Shown: positions 18,294-27,827, counted from the first letter of the stretch. The stretch: 64,000 nt of DNA from Candidatus Aalborgicola danicus (GCA_016703945.1 JADJBC010000044.1:124001-188000), one strand, 5' to 3'. Notes: generated by a model not told the origin, from the letters alone. Translations and numbers: made by a program.

Positions 18294-21200
18294 TCAAGGA
18301 ACATTGATGACCGTATTGACCAGGGTCACCGAAGCGCCCAGGGACATGGCACGGCCATTGAGCGTCACGATGCTGACGTTGCCCGCAGTCGAGAAAGAGA
18401 CCCCGGCCTGTGAAATGATGGTGCCCACCATGGTGCCGCCACCCCCTGCGTTGATGGTCGCAAAACTACCCACCTGCCAGAACACGTTTTTGGCCTGCGC
18501 GCCACCTGCCAGAACAATGCTCTGCGGGAATGCGGCGCCGGGTCCACCAACGGTCAAGGTGGTTGCCATCTGGAAGATGAACTGCGCGTTGGGATCGCCT
18601 TGCGCATCCAGCGTCAGATCGCCACCTTGAATCAGGAAGGAACCCGATGGTGCGGTGTAGACGCCAGGTGCCAGGGTCTTGCCAGCCAGGTTGGCACCCG
18701 GATTGGCACCCGGTGGCTTGGCCGCCAGGAACAGGTAGGCGGTTTGCGCATCCAGGCGGGCTTGGGTCGCCAGTGCACACTTAGGCGCGCTGACACTGGC
18801 CGACGTGGGGCCGGTGGTGGAGACGGTGCAGGTGTGAATCAAGCCGTTGACCGAGCCCTTATTCGAACCCGTTTCGGTGTAGATGTCGCCACCGGTGTCG
18901 TGGAATCCCGTGATAGACGAGGCTCCGGTCGCCGTGGTGCCAATGTTGCCGTTGATGAGGGTCAGAGTGCCCATATTGGTCATGCCAGCGGTGCCACCAA
19001 AGGTTCCATAAGTTGATGCGGTCCCCAGATTAATGGGCGTAACAACGGGTGGAATCACGATGGGAGCAACGGTCGTGAAGCGCCACACTTTGTTGGAAAC
19101 CATCGTGTTTCCCGCAATGTCTTTCACGCCGGTTGAAATCGTCGCGGTGTAGGTGGTGTTTTCAGCCAGGGGGTTCGAAGGTTTGAACGTGATGGTTTTG
19201 CTGGGCGCGTCAAAACTCACCAGACCGGTAACACCGGCAACCTGGAAGTTGGCGGTATTCATGGTCAGAGCGTCCATGGCTTCGCTGAAGGTTGCGCTGA
19301 CGGACGTATTGACCGGCACGTTGGTTGCCAGGTCCAACGGGTTCACGGTAGTGACGATGGGTGGAGTGGTGTCAGGTGCTTCACCGGTGGTCCAGCGGAT
19401 CACGAAGTCATTGACCATGGCGTTGCCAGCCAGGTCTTTAACGCCAGTCACACCCCCTTTGACACGAACCGTGTAGTTGGTGCTGTAGGCCAGGCCATTG
19501 ATAGGGTAAAAAATCACGTTCACGCCGGCGTAACCGACGGTGCCTGGCACCACGATGCCGCTCACTGTTTCTGTCAATGTGTAGTTGACGTTGTTCATCG
19601 TCGCCGGGTCCATGGCCTCGCTGAAGGTGGCACCGGTAAAGGTGTTCACCGGCACATTGATGGCGCCATTGGGGTGGATGGTGTCAATCACGGTGGGTGC
19701 TGATATGTCAGGTGCTGCACCGGTGGTCCAACTGATCACAAAGTCGCTGACCATGGGGTTGCCGGCCAGGTCTTTCACACCACTGGCTCCGCCCTTGACG
19801 GTCACGGTGTAGCGGGTGCTGGGCGCAAGATTGGCCAGTGGCACGAACAGGGCGTTCACTCCCGAATAGCTGATGGTCCCCATCACCGGCAAACCGCTCA
19901 CCGCTTCTTTCAATGTGTAATTGACGTTGGTGATTGTCAGTGGGTCCATCGTTTCACTAAAGGTGGCTCCGACTTTGGTATTGAACGCGACGTTGGTTGC
20001 ACCGTTGGCGTTAATGGTTCCGGTCACGGTGGGTGCGGTGGTATCAGGCGCTGCGCCGGTGGTCCAGCTGATCACAAAGTCATTGGCCATGGGGTTGCCG
20101 GCCAGGTCTTTCACGCCATTCACCAAACCCTTGACGGTCAGCGTGTAACGGGTGCTGGGTGTCAGGTTCTCCAGGGGGATGAACACCGCGCTGACGCCGG
20201 AATAACCCAAGCCGCCGGCGACCACTGCGCCGCTCACGGATTCAGTGACTCTGAACGTGGTGTTGGTGATCGTCAGTGGGTCCAAGCCTTCGCTAAATAC
20301 AGCAGTCACCCGTGAGTTGAATGCGACGTTGGTTGCACCATTGGCCGGGGTTGCGCTGGTGACGGTGGGTGCCGTGGTGTCGGGGGCGGCACCGGTGGTC
20401 CAGCGAATCACAAAATCGGTGACCATGGGGTTGCCGGCCAGGTCGGTGACTCCGTCTTTGCCGCCCTTGATGGTCACGGTGTAGTTGGTGCTGGGCAAAA
20501 GATTGAACTGCGGAATAAAGATGGCGCTCACGCCGGAAGCACCGACTCCGCCTTCAACCACTGCGCCACTGGAAGTTTCCGTCAAGATAAAGCTGGCGTT
20601 AGTAATCGACAACGGGTCCATGCCCTCGCTGAAGGTAGCCCCAACCTTGGTGTTGAACGCGACGTTGGTTGCGCCGTTGGCGTTAATGGTGTCCGTTACC
20701 GTGGGTGCGGTGGTGTCCGGTGCGACGCCGGTGGTCCAGCTCCAGTTGTAGTCGCTCAGCAGCATATTGCCAGCCAGGTCACTCACACCGGTGGGCGCAC
20801 CCTTGATGGTGGCCGTGTAACGGGTGCTGGGAGCCAGATTGGCCAAGGGGGCGAACACCACCGAGACGCCGGAATAACTCACGGTGCCAGCCACGGCTGC
20901 GCCGGTTGTTGTGTTCTTCAGCGTGAAGTTGGCATTGGTCATCTTCAGCGGGTCCATAAACTCGCTGAAGCTGGCACCGACCTTGGTGTTCACGGAGACG
21001 CCGGTTGCGCCGTTGGCATTGACCGTGCCTGTGATGGTGGGTGGCGTGGTGTCACGCCCGGCATTGGGGTCTAGCCCGCCCGTAGTGGTCCACGACCACA
21101 CATAGTCCCTGACCATGGCGTTGCCCGCCACGTCCTTGACACCGCCCACCGCCCCGCCCTTGATAGTGGCGGTGTAGGTGGTGTTGAGAGCCAGCGGACT

Positions 21201-21881
21201 GTTGGGCGTGAACACGGCGCTGACGCCAAAGTAGCTCACGGTGCCGGCAATAGCGGTTGCGCCTTGCTTGAGCGTGAAACTGCTGGTGTTGACCGTGGCA
21301 GCGTTCATGGTCTCGCTAAAGGTCGCTCCAACGCTGGTGTTGATAGCGACACCGGTCGCCCCGTTGGCAATGTTGGTGCCCGTCACGGTGGGTGCGGTAG
21401 AGTCAAGGGAAGGGCCGGTGGTAAACAGCCAGGTGAAATTGGCCGCCAGTGCGATGCCAAAGGTGTCTTTGACGGCGGTTGTGACCGTTGCCGTGCAGAC
21501 CGAGCTTGCGGGCAGGCTGGTGGCGGCTGGCAGCGTGAGTGTTGCGACGTTGCCCACCGGGTTGTATGTAACGGCGCCCGCAACAGGCGTGCTACCGGGG
21601 CAGGCCAGTGTAAAACTGGAATTGCTGATGGTGGCCGGATTCATGGCCTTGTTGAATGCGGCGGTTATCAACTTGGTGTTGAGGGGCACCCCGAGCGCGC
21701 CTGACGGGGGCGACACCGCCGTCACCGCCGGAGCCACGGTTGCAATGTCGTTGCCAAAGCCCAAAATGGGTTCTTGACCGTTGCCACCGCCACTGCTGCC
21801 TCCGCAGCCGGCTGCCAGCACTCCCAGTAGTGATGCCATGATCCACGGCACGACTCTGTAATAGGTTTCCAATTTTTTCAT
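18294..21881 (-). CDS. Lipoprotein with eight Ig-like repeats and a DUF3494 (ice-binding-like) domain
   Basis: A 1195-residue protein. The signal peptide ends in a lipobox (LGVLAAGC), so it is lipid-anchored. Residues about 50-920 hold eight tandem repeats of about 112 residues, each starting with (D)TTAPTVT..NGATNV and ending in a WTTG-like strand: bacterial Ig-like domains (Big_5 type). Middle repeats are near-identical at DNA level. The C-terminal 230 residues match DUF3494, the fold of many ice-binding proteins (NLGTASTYGTFGGTAG, LAPGVYTAPSGSF, VFWQVGSFATI). It likely displays the head domain on the cell surface. The OmpA-like gene follows 42 bases downstream. Actual ice binding is unproven. 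Confidence 0.88.
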   Translation of the reverse strand: MKKLETYYRVVPWIMASLLGVLAAGCGGSSGGGNGQEPILGFGNDIATVAPAVTAVSPPSGALGVPLNTKLITAAFNKAMNPATISNSSFTLACPGSTPVAGAVTYNPVGNVATLTLPAATSLPASSVCTATVTTAVKDTFGIALAANFTWLFTTGPSLDSTAPTVTGTNIANGATGVAINTSVGATFSETMNAATVNTSSFTLKQGATAIAGTVSYFGVSAVFTPNSPLALNTTYTATIKGGAVGGVKDVAGNAMVRDYVWSWTTTGGLDPNAGRDTTPPTITGTVNANGATGVSVNTKVGASFSEFMDPLKMTNANFTLKNTTTGAAVAGTVSYSGVSVVFAPLANLAPSTRYTATIKGAPTGVSDLAGNMLLSDYNWSWTTGVAPDTTAPTVTDTINANGATNVAFNTKVGATFSEGMDPLSITNASFILTETSSGAVVEGGVGASGVSAIFIPQFNLLPSTNYTVTIKGGKDGVTDLAGNPMVTDFVIRWTTGAAPDTTAPTVTSATPANGATNVAFNSRVTAVFSEGLDPLTITNTTFRVTESVSGAVVAGGLGYSGVSAVFIPLENLTPSTRYTLTVKGLVNGVKDLAGNPMANDFVISWTTGAAPDTTAPTVTGTINANGATNVAFNTKVGATFSETMDPLTITNVNYTLKEAVSGLPVMGTISYSGVNALFVPLANLAPSTRYTVTVKGGASGVKDLAGNPMVSDFVISWTTGAAPDISAPTVIDTIHPNGAINVPVNTFTGATFSEAMDPATMNNVNYTLTETVSGIVVPGTVGYAGVNVIFYPINGLAYSTNYTVRVKGGVTGVKDLAGNAMVNDFVIRWTTGEAPDTTPPIVTTVNPLDLATNVPVNTSVSATFSEAMDALTMNTANFQVAGVTGLVSFDAPSKTITFKPSNPLAENTTYTATISTGVKDIAGNTMVSNKVWRFTTVAPIVIPPVVTPINLGTASTYGTFGGTAGMTNMGTLTLINGNIGTTATGASSITGFHDTGGDIYTETGSNKGSVNGLIHTCTVSTTGPTSASVSAPKCALATQARLDAQTAYLFLAAKPPGANPGANLAGKTLAPGVYTAPSGSFLIQGGDLTLDAQGDPNAQFIFQMATTLTVGGPGAAFPQSIVLAGGAQAKNVFWQVGSFATINAGGGGTMVGTIISQAGVSFSTAGNVSIVTLNGRAMSLGASVTLVNTVINVP

Positions 21882-22056
21882 TTGCTTGCCTCTTCAATTA
21901 GTCGAAGAACACCATCGGTGCAAGCATCAGTCTTCTGTGCCGGTGCTCGCGCTTGTGCGGTGCACCGAGGTTTGCGCCGGGTGCATTGCGACTTTGAGTG
22001 TGGCGAACGAGGAAACAAAAGTCAGTTCGGTGCCGAACATAACGCGCCAACAGTGG

Positions 22057-23448
22057 TCAGAGCCAGTATTCCCACATCCGCGCAAAAAACTCTTTCAAAC
22101 GGACATTCAGCGAGCGCTGGCGCCATTGCTCCAGCGTGATGGGGCGGGAACCGATCAGGTCCTTGTCGAACATGGCTTGCATCTGCTTGCCGAAGTCAGC
22201 GCCCAGAATGACGGCGTTCACTTCGTCGTTGTGCAGAAAACTGCGCCAGTCCAGATTGGTCGAACCCACGGTGGACCAGACGCCGTCAATCAGCGCAGTC
22301 TTCGAATGCAAAAGCACGCCACGACGTTCATGAATGGCCACGCCGGCGCTGAGCAGTCGATCAAAGGAAGCCCGACCGGCATGCAGCGTCAGCCAAGAGT
22401 CGGTCTCGGCGGGAAGAATCAGTGTGACCCGAACGCCGCGTGCGACTGCGGCTTCCAGTGCGACGAGTAACTGGGGGTCTGGAACAAAATAGGCAGTGGT
22501 CAGGTGGATGCTGGAGTCGGCACTGCCAATGGCCGACAACAAGGTGGCATAGATCAGGCTGAAAGGGTCGTCGGGCGAGCTTCCAATCGCACGGACCAAC
22601 TGTGTGCCCGGGCTGCCGGGTGCGGGAAAGAAGTTGCTAGCCGCCAGTGGCGGGCCATTTTGTTTTGACCAAGTCGCCAGGAAAAGTTTCTGCAATTCAG
22701 CCACCACCGGGCCTCGCAATTGCAGGTCGGTGTCGCGCCAGGCTAGCCCAGCATTTGCTTTGGTGGGTGCTGGTTTTTTGTGCGAAGAACCGCCTGAGTA
22801 CACATTGCTAATGTTGATGCCACCCAGGAACGCAGTAACTCCGTCCACAATCAACAGCTTGCGGTGGTCCCGTTGATTCAACTCCCAGTCGGTTCGGGAG
22901 GCCAACGGATTGACCGGATTGAACTCCAGTAGCCGGATCCCGCTATCGCCCAAAGACTTTAAGAAGGCGGGTGCGGTGTTGAAACTTCCAACGCCGTCCC
23001 GGATGATGTTGACCTGAACGCCTTTGCGTTGTTTGCCTATCAGCGCTTGCGCAAATTGGTGACCTACCTCGTCGTCCTCGAGGATGTAGGTTTCCATGTT
23101 GATATGGTCTTTCGCCGCCGCGATGGCTTCAAACATCGCCTGGTACGTGGCGGGGCCATCCTGCAGCAACTTGACGGTGTTGCCCGTCGTCAACGGGCTG
23201 CCCACAATGGCTTCTTCCCGTGCCAGGTGGTGATCAAAAATGCTGGAGTTGGCGCTGCGATTGCGCAGCCGTGCCAGGATGGCGTGACTTTGACTTGCCG
23301 TTAGCGGGCCACGAGGACCTGCGAGGCGAACCACTGCGGCCGGCTGTTGGGCGTCGGTCGCCACAGTCGGCAAGCTGGTGCAGGCTCCCAGGGCGAGTAG
23401 CACCAGCAGTGCCCATCGATAACCAAGCATGACACGGGCAAATCGCAT
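22057..23448 (-). CDS. Phospholipase D-type cardiolipin synthase, lipoprotein
   Basis: A 463-residue protein with a lipobox (LLALGACTS) and two PLD HKD motifs: DHRKLLIVDGVTAFLGGIN and HSKTALIDGVWSTVGSTNLDWRS. It most resembles ClsC-like transphosphatidylases that make cardiolipin from phosphatidylglycerol and another phospholipid. The start ATG at 23448 is preferred over an in-frame TTG five codons upstream. It ends a minus-strand envelope cluster, 37 bases after a BON protein gene. Confidence 0.88.
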   Translation of the reverse strand: MRFARVMLGYRWALLVLLALGACTSLPTVATDAQQPAAVVRLAGPRGPLTASQSHAILARLRNRSANSSIFDHHLAREEAIVGSPLTTGNTVKLLQDGPATYQAMFEAIAAAKDHINMETYILEDDEVGHQFAQALIGKQRKGVQVNIIRDGVGSFNTAPAFLKSLGDSGIRLLEFNPVNPLASRTDWELNQRDHRKLLIVDGVTAFLGGINISNVYSGGSSHKKPAPTKANAGLAWRDTDLQLRGPVVAELQKLFLATWSKQNGPPLAASNFFPAPGSPGTQLVRAIGSSPDDPFSLIYATLLSAIGSADSSIHLTTAYFVPDPQLLVALEAAVARGVRVTLILPAETDSWLTLHAGRASFDRLLSAGVAIHERRGVLLHSKTALIDGVWSTVGSTNLDWRSFLHNDEVNAVILGADFGKQMQAMFDKDLIGSRPITLEQWRQRSLNVRLKEFFARMWEYWL

Positions 23449-23485
23449 GTCACATGCCCGCAATCAGCTGGCGGTTGCCGTCAGG

Positions 23486-23800
23486 TCATGGACGAACGGC
23501 GATTTCGTTCCTCACGGAGGTCACACCCTTCACGCCGCGCGCGATGTTTTCGGCCGTGTTGCGCTCTGCGCCATTCTTGGCAAAACCGGACAACATGACC
23601 GTGCCCTTCATGGTTTCGACACTGATGGAGGCAGCGTCAACCAGCTTGTTTTCAACAAAGCGGCTTTTCACCTGGGTTGTGATGGTGGCATCGTCAACAT
23701 AGTTGCCGACGGATTCCTGACCACGTGTGACGGCACAACCGGGGGTGGTGAGCAGAACAGCGGCGGTCATGGCAAGCGCGAGGGTGGTACGGATAAACAT
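23486..23800 (-). CDS. BON-domain lipoprotein
   Basis: A 104-residue protein with a lipoprotein signal (LLTTPGCAV) and one BON domain (DATITTQVKSRFVENKLVDAASISV ... VRNEIAVRP, shown here in part). OsmY-like proteins of this kind bind phospholipid and are often induced by osmotic stress. It lies between the AI-2E-family gene and the cardiolipin synthase gene. The exact role is inferred. Confidence 0.88.
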   Translation of the reverse strand: MFIRTTLALAMTAAVLLTTPGCAVTRGQESVGNYVDDATITTQVKSRFVENKLVDAASISVETMKGTVMLSGFAKNGAERNTAENIARGVKGVTSVRNEIAVRP

Positions 23801-23952
23801 GGTAAATCTCCAGTGGATTGAGGTACTTCTTGGCCTGGACCAGAAAGGTGATCAGAGCCTTGCGTCATTGCTCGGAGCTGATACTCAGACTGTACGGTTG
23901 GGCCGCCAAAAGGTCCGTGCGGTGGCGCACGTAGCATCGTTGTTGTCGCCGC

Positions 23953-25149
23953 TTATGCCCCCAAAAACTCACCGACGGGTTTGAGGTCGTCCACCCGGTC
24001 ACAGATGGCCTTGGTAATGACCAAAATGGGCACACCGAGCAACAAACCCCACACGCCCCATAACCAGCCCCACGCCAACACACCGACGAAAATCGCGAAC
24101 GGGTTCATCTTGTTGGCCCGGCTGGTGAGCCACGGCGTCAACAGGAAGGCTTCCAAAATGTGGAGCAGCATCGATATACCGCCCACCAGCAGAACCATAT
24201 TGAGCGTGCCGAATTGCAGGAAACTGACCAGCATGGAGCCCGTTGTAATGACAACGCTGCCGACGTAAGGAACCAGGTCGAGCACGCCGGCGGCGATGCC
24301 CCATACCGCGGCATGCTCCATGCCGATGGCCAGGAAACACAACCAGGTGGCCACGCCCACCAGCGTGCTGGTGAACAACTGCACCAGCATATAACGTTGA
24401 ATCTGGTCATGGATCTGGTTGAGCGCTTGCAAAGTGATTCGCTTTTTGCTCAGTGTCGGTCCTGTGAGTTTGATCAGCTTGCGGCGGAAGCTGTCTCCGG
24501 ACGCCATCAAGAAAAAGCTGATCAATGCCACCATGCCGGTTTGCCCGGCAAACGTTACCAATCCCAGCGTTCCGTCCCACAAGTGGTCTTTGATGTCGAA
24601 TCTGGCTTTCTCAATCTGCACCCGCTGCACGCCGCGCGCCGCTGTCGCAACCCCCGTGGATTCCTGGGCGGCCTGCTCCAGTTCAGCCGCTGCCTTTTGT
24701 ACTGTGATCAGCGTGTTGTTGGATTGGCGGGGCAGGGCCTGAATGGTATTGCGTAACTTTTGCGCGGCCGGAGGCAACAGTTCAACCAATTTGCCCGCAT
24801 CGTCGCTGAGTGCGTAAGCGGTGCTTCCGGCGCCGCCGATGATGCCCAACAGCAGGACGGCCGCGCTGATGGCGCGGGGAATGCGGCGCCGGTGCAGCCA
24901 GTCCACGACGGGCGACAGGGCGTAGCTGAGCATCAGGCCCAGCATGATAGGAATGAAAACTGCACTGGCCCAGCGCAACATGAAGATGCTGGCCAAAGTC
25001 GCCAATATCACCAACGAAACGCTGCGCACATCCACCGTGGTGTGCAATACCACGCGGGGTTCCGGCGGCGGTGTTGACGCTGCGCTTGCGCCGTCGACCT
25101 CGGCCAAGGGCAGTTCAGTACCCGCCTTATCGAGCGATGGTTCGTCCAC
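23953..25149 (-). CDS. AI-2E family transporter (PerM-like)
   Basis: A 398-residue inner-membrane protein with about eight membrane segments in two blocks (residues 45-115 and 215-385), separated by a long periplasmic helical stretch. The C-terminal segment GILAWGWLWGVWGLLLGVPILV-type residues mark the family. Members export small solutes or ions; real AI-2 export is shown only for a few. The start overlaps the end of the OmpA/DUF4398 gene by 23 bases. A 152-base gap separates it from the BON gene. Confidence 0.88.
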   Translation of the reverse strand: MDEPSLDKAGTELPLAEVDGASAASTPPPEPRVVLHTTVDVRSVSLVILATLASIFMLRWASAVFIPIMLGLMLSYALSPVVDWLHRRRIPRAISAAVLLLGIIGGAGSTAYALSDDAGKLVELLPPAAQKLRNTIQALPRQSNNTLITVQKAAAELEQAAQESTGVATAARGVQRVQIEKARFDIKDHLWDGTLGLVTFAGQTGMVALISFFLMASGDSFRRKLIKLTGPTLSKKRITLQALNQIHDQIQRYMLVQLFTSTLVGVATWLCFLAIGMEHAAVWGIAAGVLDLVPYVGSVVITTGSMLVSFLQFGTLNMVLLVGGISMLLHILEAFLLTPWLTSRANKMNPFAIFVGVLAWGWLWGVWGLLLGVPILVITKAICDRVDDLKPVGEFLGA

Positions 25150-26101
25150 TTTCGTCCGATAACACGATCTCGACGCGGCGATTGAGCTGGCGGTTGGACA
25201 CCGTGTCGTTGGCCGCTACCGGAAAGGACTCTCCATAGCCGCGAATGGCGACACGCTCGCGTGCAATTCCCTGTTCCAACAAGGCGGCGCGCACGGCATT
25301 GGCACGGCGCTCAGACAGTTCCAGATTGTGTGGACTGGTACCGGTGCTGTCAGTAAACCCTTCCACCAGAACGGTGCGTTGTGGGTTTTGTTGCAACACG
25401 GCGGCCAACTTCTGGGCGGTTTGCATTCCATTGGCGTTCAGACGCGCCATGTCTGTTCCAAACAAAACATCACCCAATGTGATCACCAGACCGCGTTCGG
25501 TTTTCTTGGCCGCCAGGTCACTCAATTGCGCTTCGAGCTGGGCTGTGCGGGCCTGGGCTTCTTGTGTCTTGCGCTGGGCTTCGTTGGCTTCATCACGCGC
25601 CATATCGGCATTGCGTTTGGCCTCGGCAGTTTGTGCCATGGCATCTTGCGCCGTTGCCCGGGCGGCCAACGCATTCATCTGTGCGGCCTGGGCGTTCATT
25701 TGCGCCTGCTGGGCGGTGGCGGTGGCGCGGTTCGCCTCAGCCGTGCGCTGATCCAGGCGCATCTGGTCGCGTTGTTTCGCCGATTGGGCGACGTCAGCCT
25801 CGGCCATTTTCTGTTTGGTCACTTCCTGACTGAATGCAATTTTTTGCTTGGCGACATAGGCGAGGTCGTTGACGCTCTCGGCACTGTCGCGGTTGATGGC
25901 TGCGCCATTGGCGCGGTCCATTGCTTCACCCGCCTGTTTCAGTTCCAGTGGGGCATACCGCGTCACGGTGGGGCTGTTCTGTGCGTTTGCATAGTCGGCA
26001 CGCGCCTGGTCCAGCATGCTGGTTGTGGTGGGTACGGAACCGCACGCACCCAGGAGCAACGTGACGGCCAGCAGGGTGGGGGTAAGGTGAAAAATCTTCA
26101 T
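25127..26101 (-). CDS. OmpA-family lipoprotein with DUF4398 domain
   Basis: A 324-residue protein with lipobox LLLGACGS, a DUF4398 region (about 25-110, SMLDQARADYANAQ ... YAPLELKQAGEAMDRA), a long Ala/Gln-rich coiled coil (110-215) and a C-terminal OmpA peptidoglycan-binding domain (VEGFTDSTGTSPHNLELSERRANAVRAAL in part; NRRVEIVLSD). It should tie the outer membrane to peptidoglycan with a long helical spacer. It follows a second DUF4398 lipoprotein by 30 bases. Confidence 0.92.
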   Translation of the reverse strand: MKIFHLTPTLLAVTLLLGACGSVPTTTSMLDQARADYANAQNSPTVTRYAPLELKQAGEAMDRANGAAINRDSAESVNDLAYVAKQKIAFSQEVTKQKMAEADVAQSAKQRDQMRLDQRTAEANRATATAQQAQMNAQAAQMNALAARATAQDAMAQTAEAKRNADMARDEANEAQRKTQEAQARTAQLEAQLSDLAAKKTERGLVITLGDVLFGTDMARLNANGMQTAQKLAAVLQQNPQRTVLVEGFTDSTGTSPHNLELSERRANAVRAALLEQGIARERVAIRGYGESFPVAANDTVSNRQLNRRVEIVLSDESGRTIAR

Positions 26102-26131
26102 GGCAATATCCTTGGGAAAACGTTGGTTCTT

Positions 26132-26512
26132 TTATTTGCGGCTGCGGGAGAGCTCTTCGCGCAGCACCCGAATGTCTTCTTGCAGGGCATCTGACGCGGC
26201 TTGCGCCTTGGCGGAGTCGGCCTTGCCTTGCGCCAGTTTGGCGTCCGCTTGTGCCTGGTTGGCCAGTGTGGTTGCGCGTTCGTAGTCCTTGTTGGCCATT
26301 GCCTGGTTGGCTTGCGCCAGCTTTTCACGTGCTGCGTTCATTTCGACGGGCGCGTACTGCACGCCGCCAGCGCCTGCGGCACTTTCAACGGCCGCTTTGG
26401 AAACAGCGACGTCGGCAGTTGCCGGCGTTTTCAGATTGCTACCGCAAGCAGCGGTCAGGACTACCAAACAGCCACCGGCCACGGCACGAATCATTCTTGA
26501 GTGTTTCAACAT
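26132..26512 (-). CDS. DUF4398 lipoprotein
   Basis: A 126-residue protein with lipobox VVLTAACGS, a DUF4398 region (VQYAPVEMNAAREKLAQANQ) and a C-terminal helical, possibly coiled-coil tail ending in Arg/Lys. It looks like a short paralogue of the neighbouring OmpA/DUF4398 protein, lacking the OmpA domain, and probably acts with it at the outer membrane. Confidence 0.88.
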   Translation of the reverse strand: MLKHSRMIRAVAGGCLVVLTAACGSNLKTPATADVAVSKAAVESAAGAGGVQYAPVEMNAAREKLAQANQAMANKDYERATTLANQAQADAKLAQGKADSAKAQAASDALQEDIRVLREELSRSRK

Positions 26513-26627
26513 TGCTTTTCCCCAGAGAGATGCAACTCCGAGATGGAGTTGCTTGGATCAGACCGGTTGCCCGGATGAAGACGATGGCGTTTGCAGGGGC
26601 AAAGCCATTGCGGCGTTGTGGACCGGG

Positions 26628-26786
26628 CTACAGGCGACCCATCAGCAAGAGCACCACGACGATGACCAGAATCAGACCCAGACCACCACTGGGTCCATAG
26701 CCCCAACTGCCGCTGTGGGGCCAGGTGGGCAGTGCTCCCACCAACATCAATACCAAGATGATGAGCAAAATTGTTCCGAGACTCAT
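26628..26786 (-). CDS. DUF3309 small membrane protein
   Basis: A 52-residue protein, MSLGTILLIILVLMLVGALP at its start, then the WPHSGSWGYGPSGG turn and a second hydrophobic helix ending in MGRL. This two-helix layout with a central W...GYGPSGG loop is the DUF3309 signature. AAGGA lies seven bases upstream of the ATG. It is the first gene of the minus-strand envelope cluster (115 bases before the DUF4398 lipoprotein gene). Function unknown; such proteins often accompany stress genes. Confidence 0.88.
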   Translation of the reverse strand: MSLGTILLIILVLMLVGALPTWPHSGSWGYGPSGGLGLILVIVVVLLLMGRL

Positions 26787-26961
26787 GGTGATTCCTTAAG
26801 ATAAATTGATTGGGCGTAGTGCTCTGCCTTAGCTTCACGGCATGACGCGTGGCGCCCAAAGGGCCACATCGAAGCGACTCCCGAACGGTAGTTCTTTTGG
26901 CCGAATTTCTCAGTGCGCCAGCGCACAATCGCCGTGTGCCACGGTGATAATCCGGTCGACC

Positions 26962-27555
26962 ATGAAAAACATCATCATCCTGATATCTGGCGGTGGCTCA
27001 AATATGGCCGCCATCGTGGAGACGGCGCGGCGCGACGATTGGGCTGGTCGATACGGCGCGCGGGTTGCGGCCGTGTTGAGCAACAAGGCCGAGGCCAAGG
27101 GCTTGGTGTTTGCGCGTTCCAAGGGCATAACCACCGATGTGCTGGACCACAAGGGCTTTGCCACGCGCGAGGCGTTTGATGAAGCCTTGGCTACACGTAT
27201 CGACGGTGTTGCGCAGCCCGGGGAAGCGACTCTAGTGGTTTTGGCCGGGTTCATGCGCATTTTGACCCCGGTTTTTGTGAGCCGTTATGCCGGTCGCCTG
27301 GTCAACATCCACCCCTCGCTGTTGCCGGCCTTTCCGGGCTTGCACACGCACCAGCGCGCCATCGATGCAGGTTGCAAATTTGCCGGGGCAACCGTGCATC
27401 TGGTAACCGCCGAGCTGGACCACGGTCCCATTCTGGCGCAGGCTGTGGTACCCGTGTTGCCGGGCGATACGGCCGATGCGCTGGCGGCACGCGTGCTGAC
27501 CCAGGAGCACCTGATCTATCCGCGGGGCATTGCTGATTTGCTACAAAAAGTATAG
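26962..27555 (+). CDS. purN: Phosphoribosylglycinamide formyltransferase
   Basis: A 197-residue enzyme of purine synthesis that transfers the formyl group of 10-formyl-THF to GAR. The N-terminal phosphate-binding loop ISGGGSNMAAI, GFMRILTP, NIHPSLLPAFPG with the catalytic Asn/His, and the DHGPILAQ segment are all present. The start at 26962 follows a GATAAT hexamer. The last codons (DLLQKV) and the stop lie inside a copy of repeat A, and the neighbouring convergent gene ends in the same copy. Confidence 0.96.
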   Translation: MKNIIILISGGGSNMAAIVETARRDDWAGRYGARVAAVLSNKAEAKGLVFARSKGITTDVLDHKGFATREAFDEALATRIDGVAQPGEATLVVLAGFMRILTPVFVSRYAGRLVNIHPSLLPAFPGLHTHQRAIDAGCKFAGATVHLVTAELDHGPILAQAVVPVLPGDTADALAARVLTQEHLIYPRGIADLLQKV

Positions 27556-27585
27556 CTGCTTGCGCTTATTTCACGAGGGCTGGAG
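27535..27585 (+). repeat. Repeat A, copy 2, across two gene ends
   Basis: TTGCTAC-AAAAAGT-ATAGC is followed by TGCTTGCGCTTATT and the tail TCACGAGGGCT. It contains the stop codon of purN (TAG at 27553-27555) and, on the other strand, the stop of the DUF1653 gene (TGA from the TCACGAGGG tail). Confidence 0.85.
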
Positions 27586-27810
27586 GGCAAAACGGGCCTG
27601 AGGTTTGCCGTCAACCAGCACCGTTTCGGCAAACATGGCGGCCGGTCGCACCCACAGCCCGCGCTCGCCGTACAGCGCCCGGTACAAGGTCATGGGTTCG
27701 AGCGTCTCGCTGTGGCGGACGGTGTCGATCACTTCATACAAGTTGCCCTTGTAGTGGCGGTACAGGCCCGGCGCTGTCGTGATCAGTAGGGGCAGATTTT
27801 CAATGCTCAT
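27571..27810 (-). CDS. DUF1653 family protein
   Basis: A 79-residue protein with the family pattern GLYRHYKGNLYEVIDTVRHS, SETLEPMTLYRALYGERGLW and a hydrophobic end. It looks like a small beta-rich fold. The last residues (LQPS) and the stop are encoded by repeat A copy 2. Divergent from the methyltransferase gene, with only 17 bases between the starts. Function unknown. Confidence 0.88.
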   Translation of the reverse strand: MSIENLPLLITTAPGLYRHYKGNLYEVIDTVRHSETLEPMTLYRALYGERGLWVRPAAMFAETVLVDGKPQARFALQPS

Positions 27811-27827
27811 GGGACAATCCTACCCCT

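Noticed and set aside
18900..21750. Regular direct repeats that could suggest a CRISPR array
   Set aside because: The period is about 336 bp, codes for Ig-like domains in frame, and spacers are not unique short sequences.
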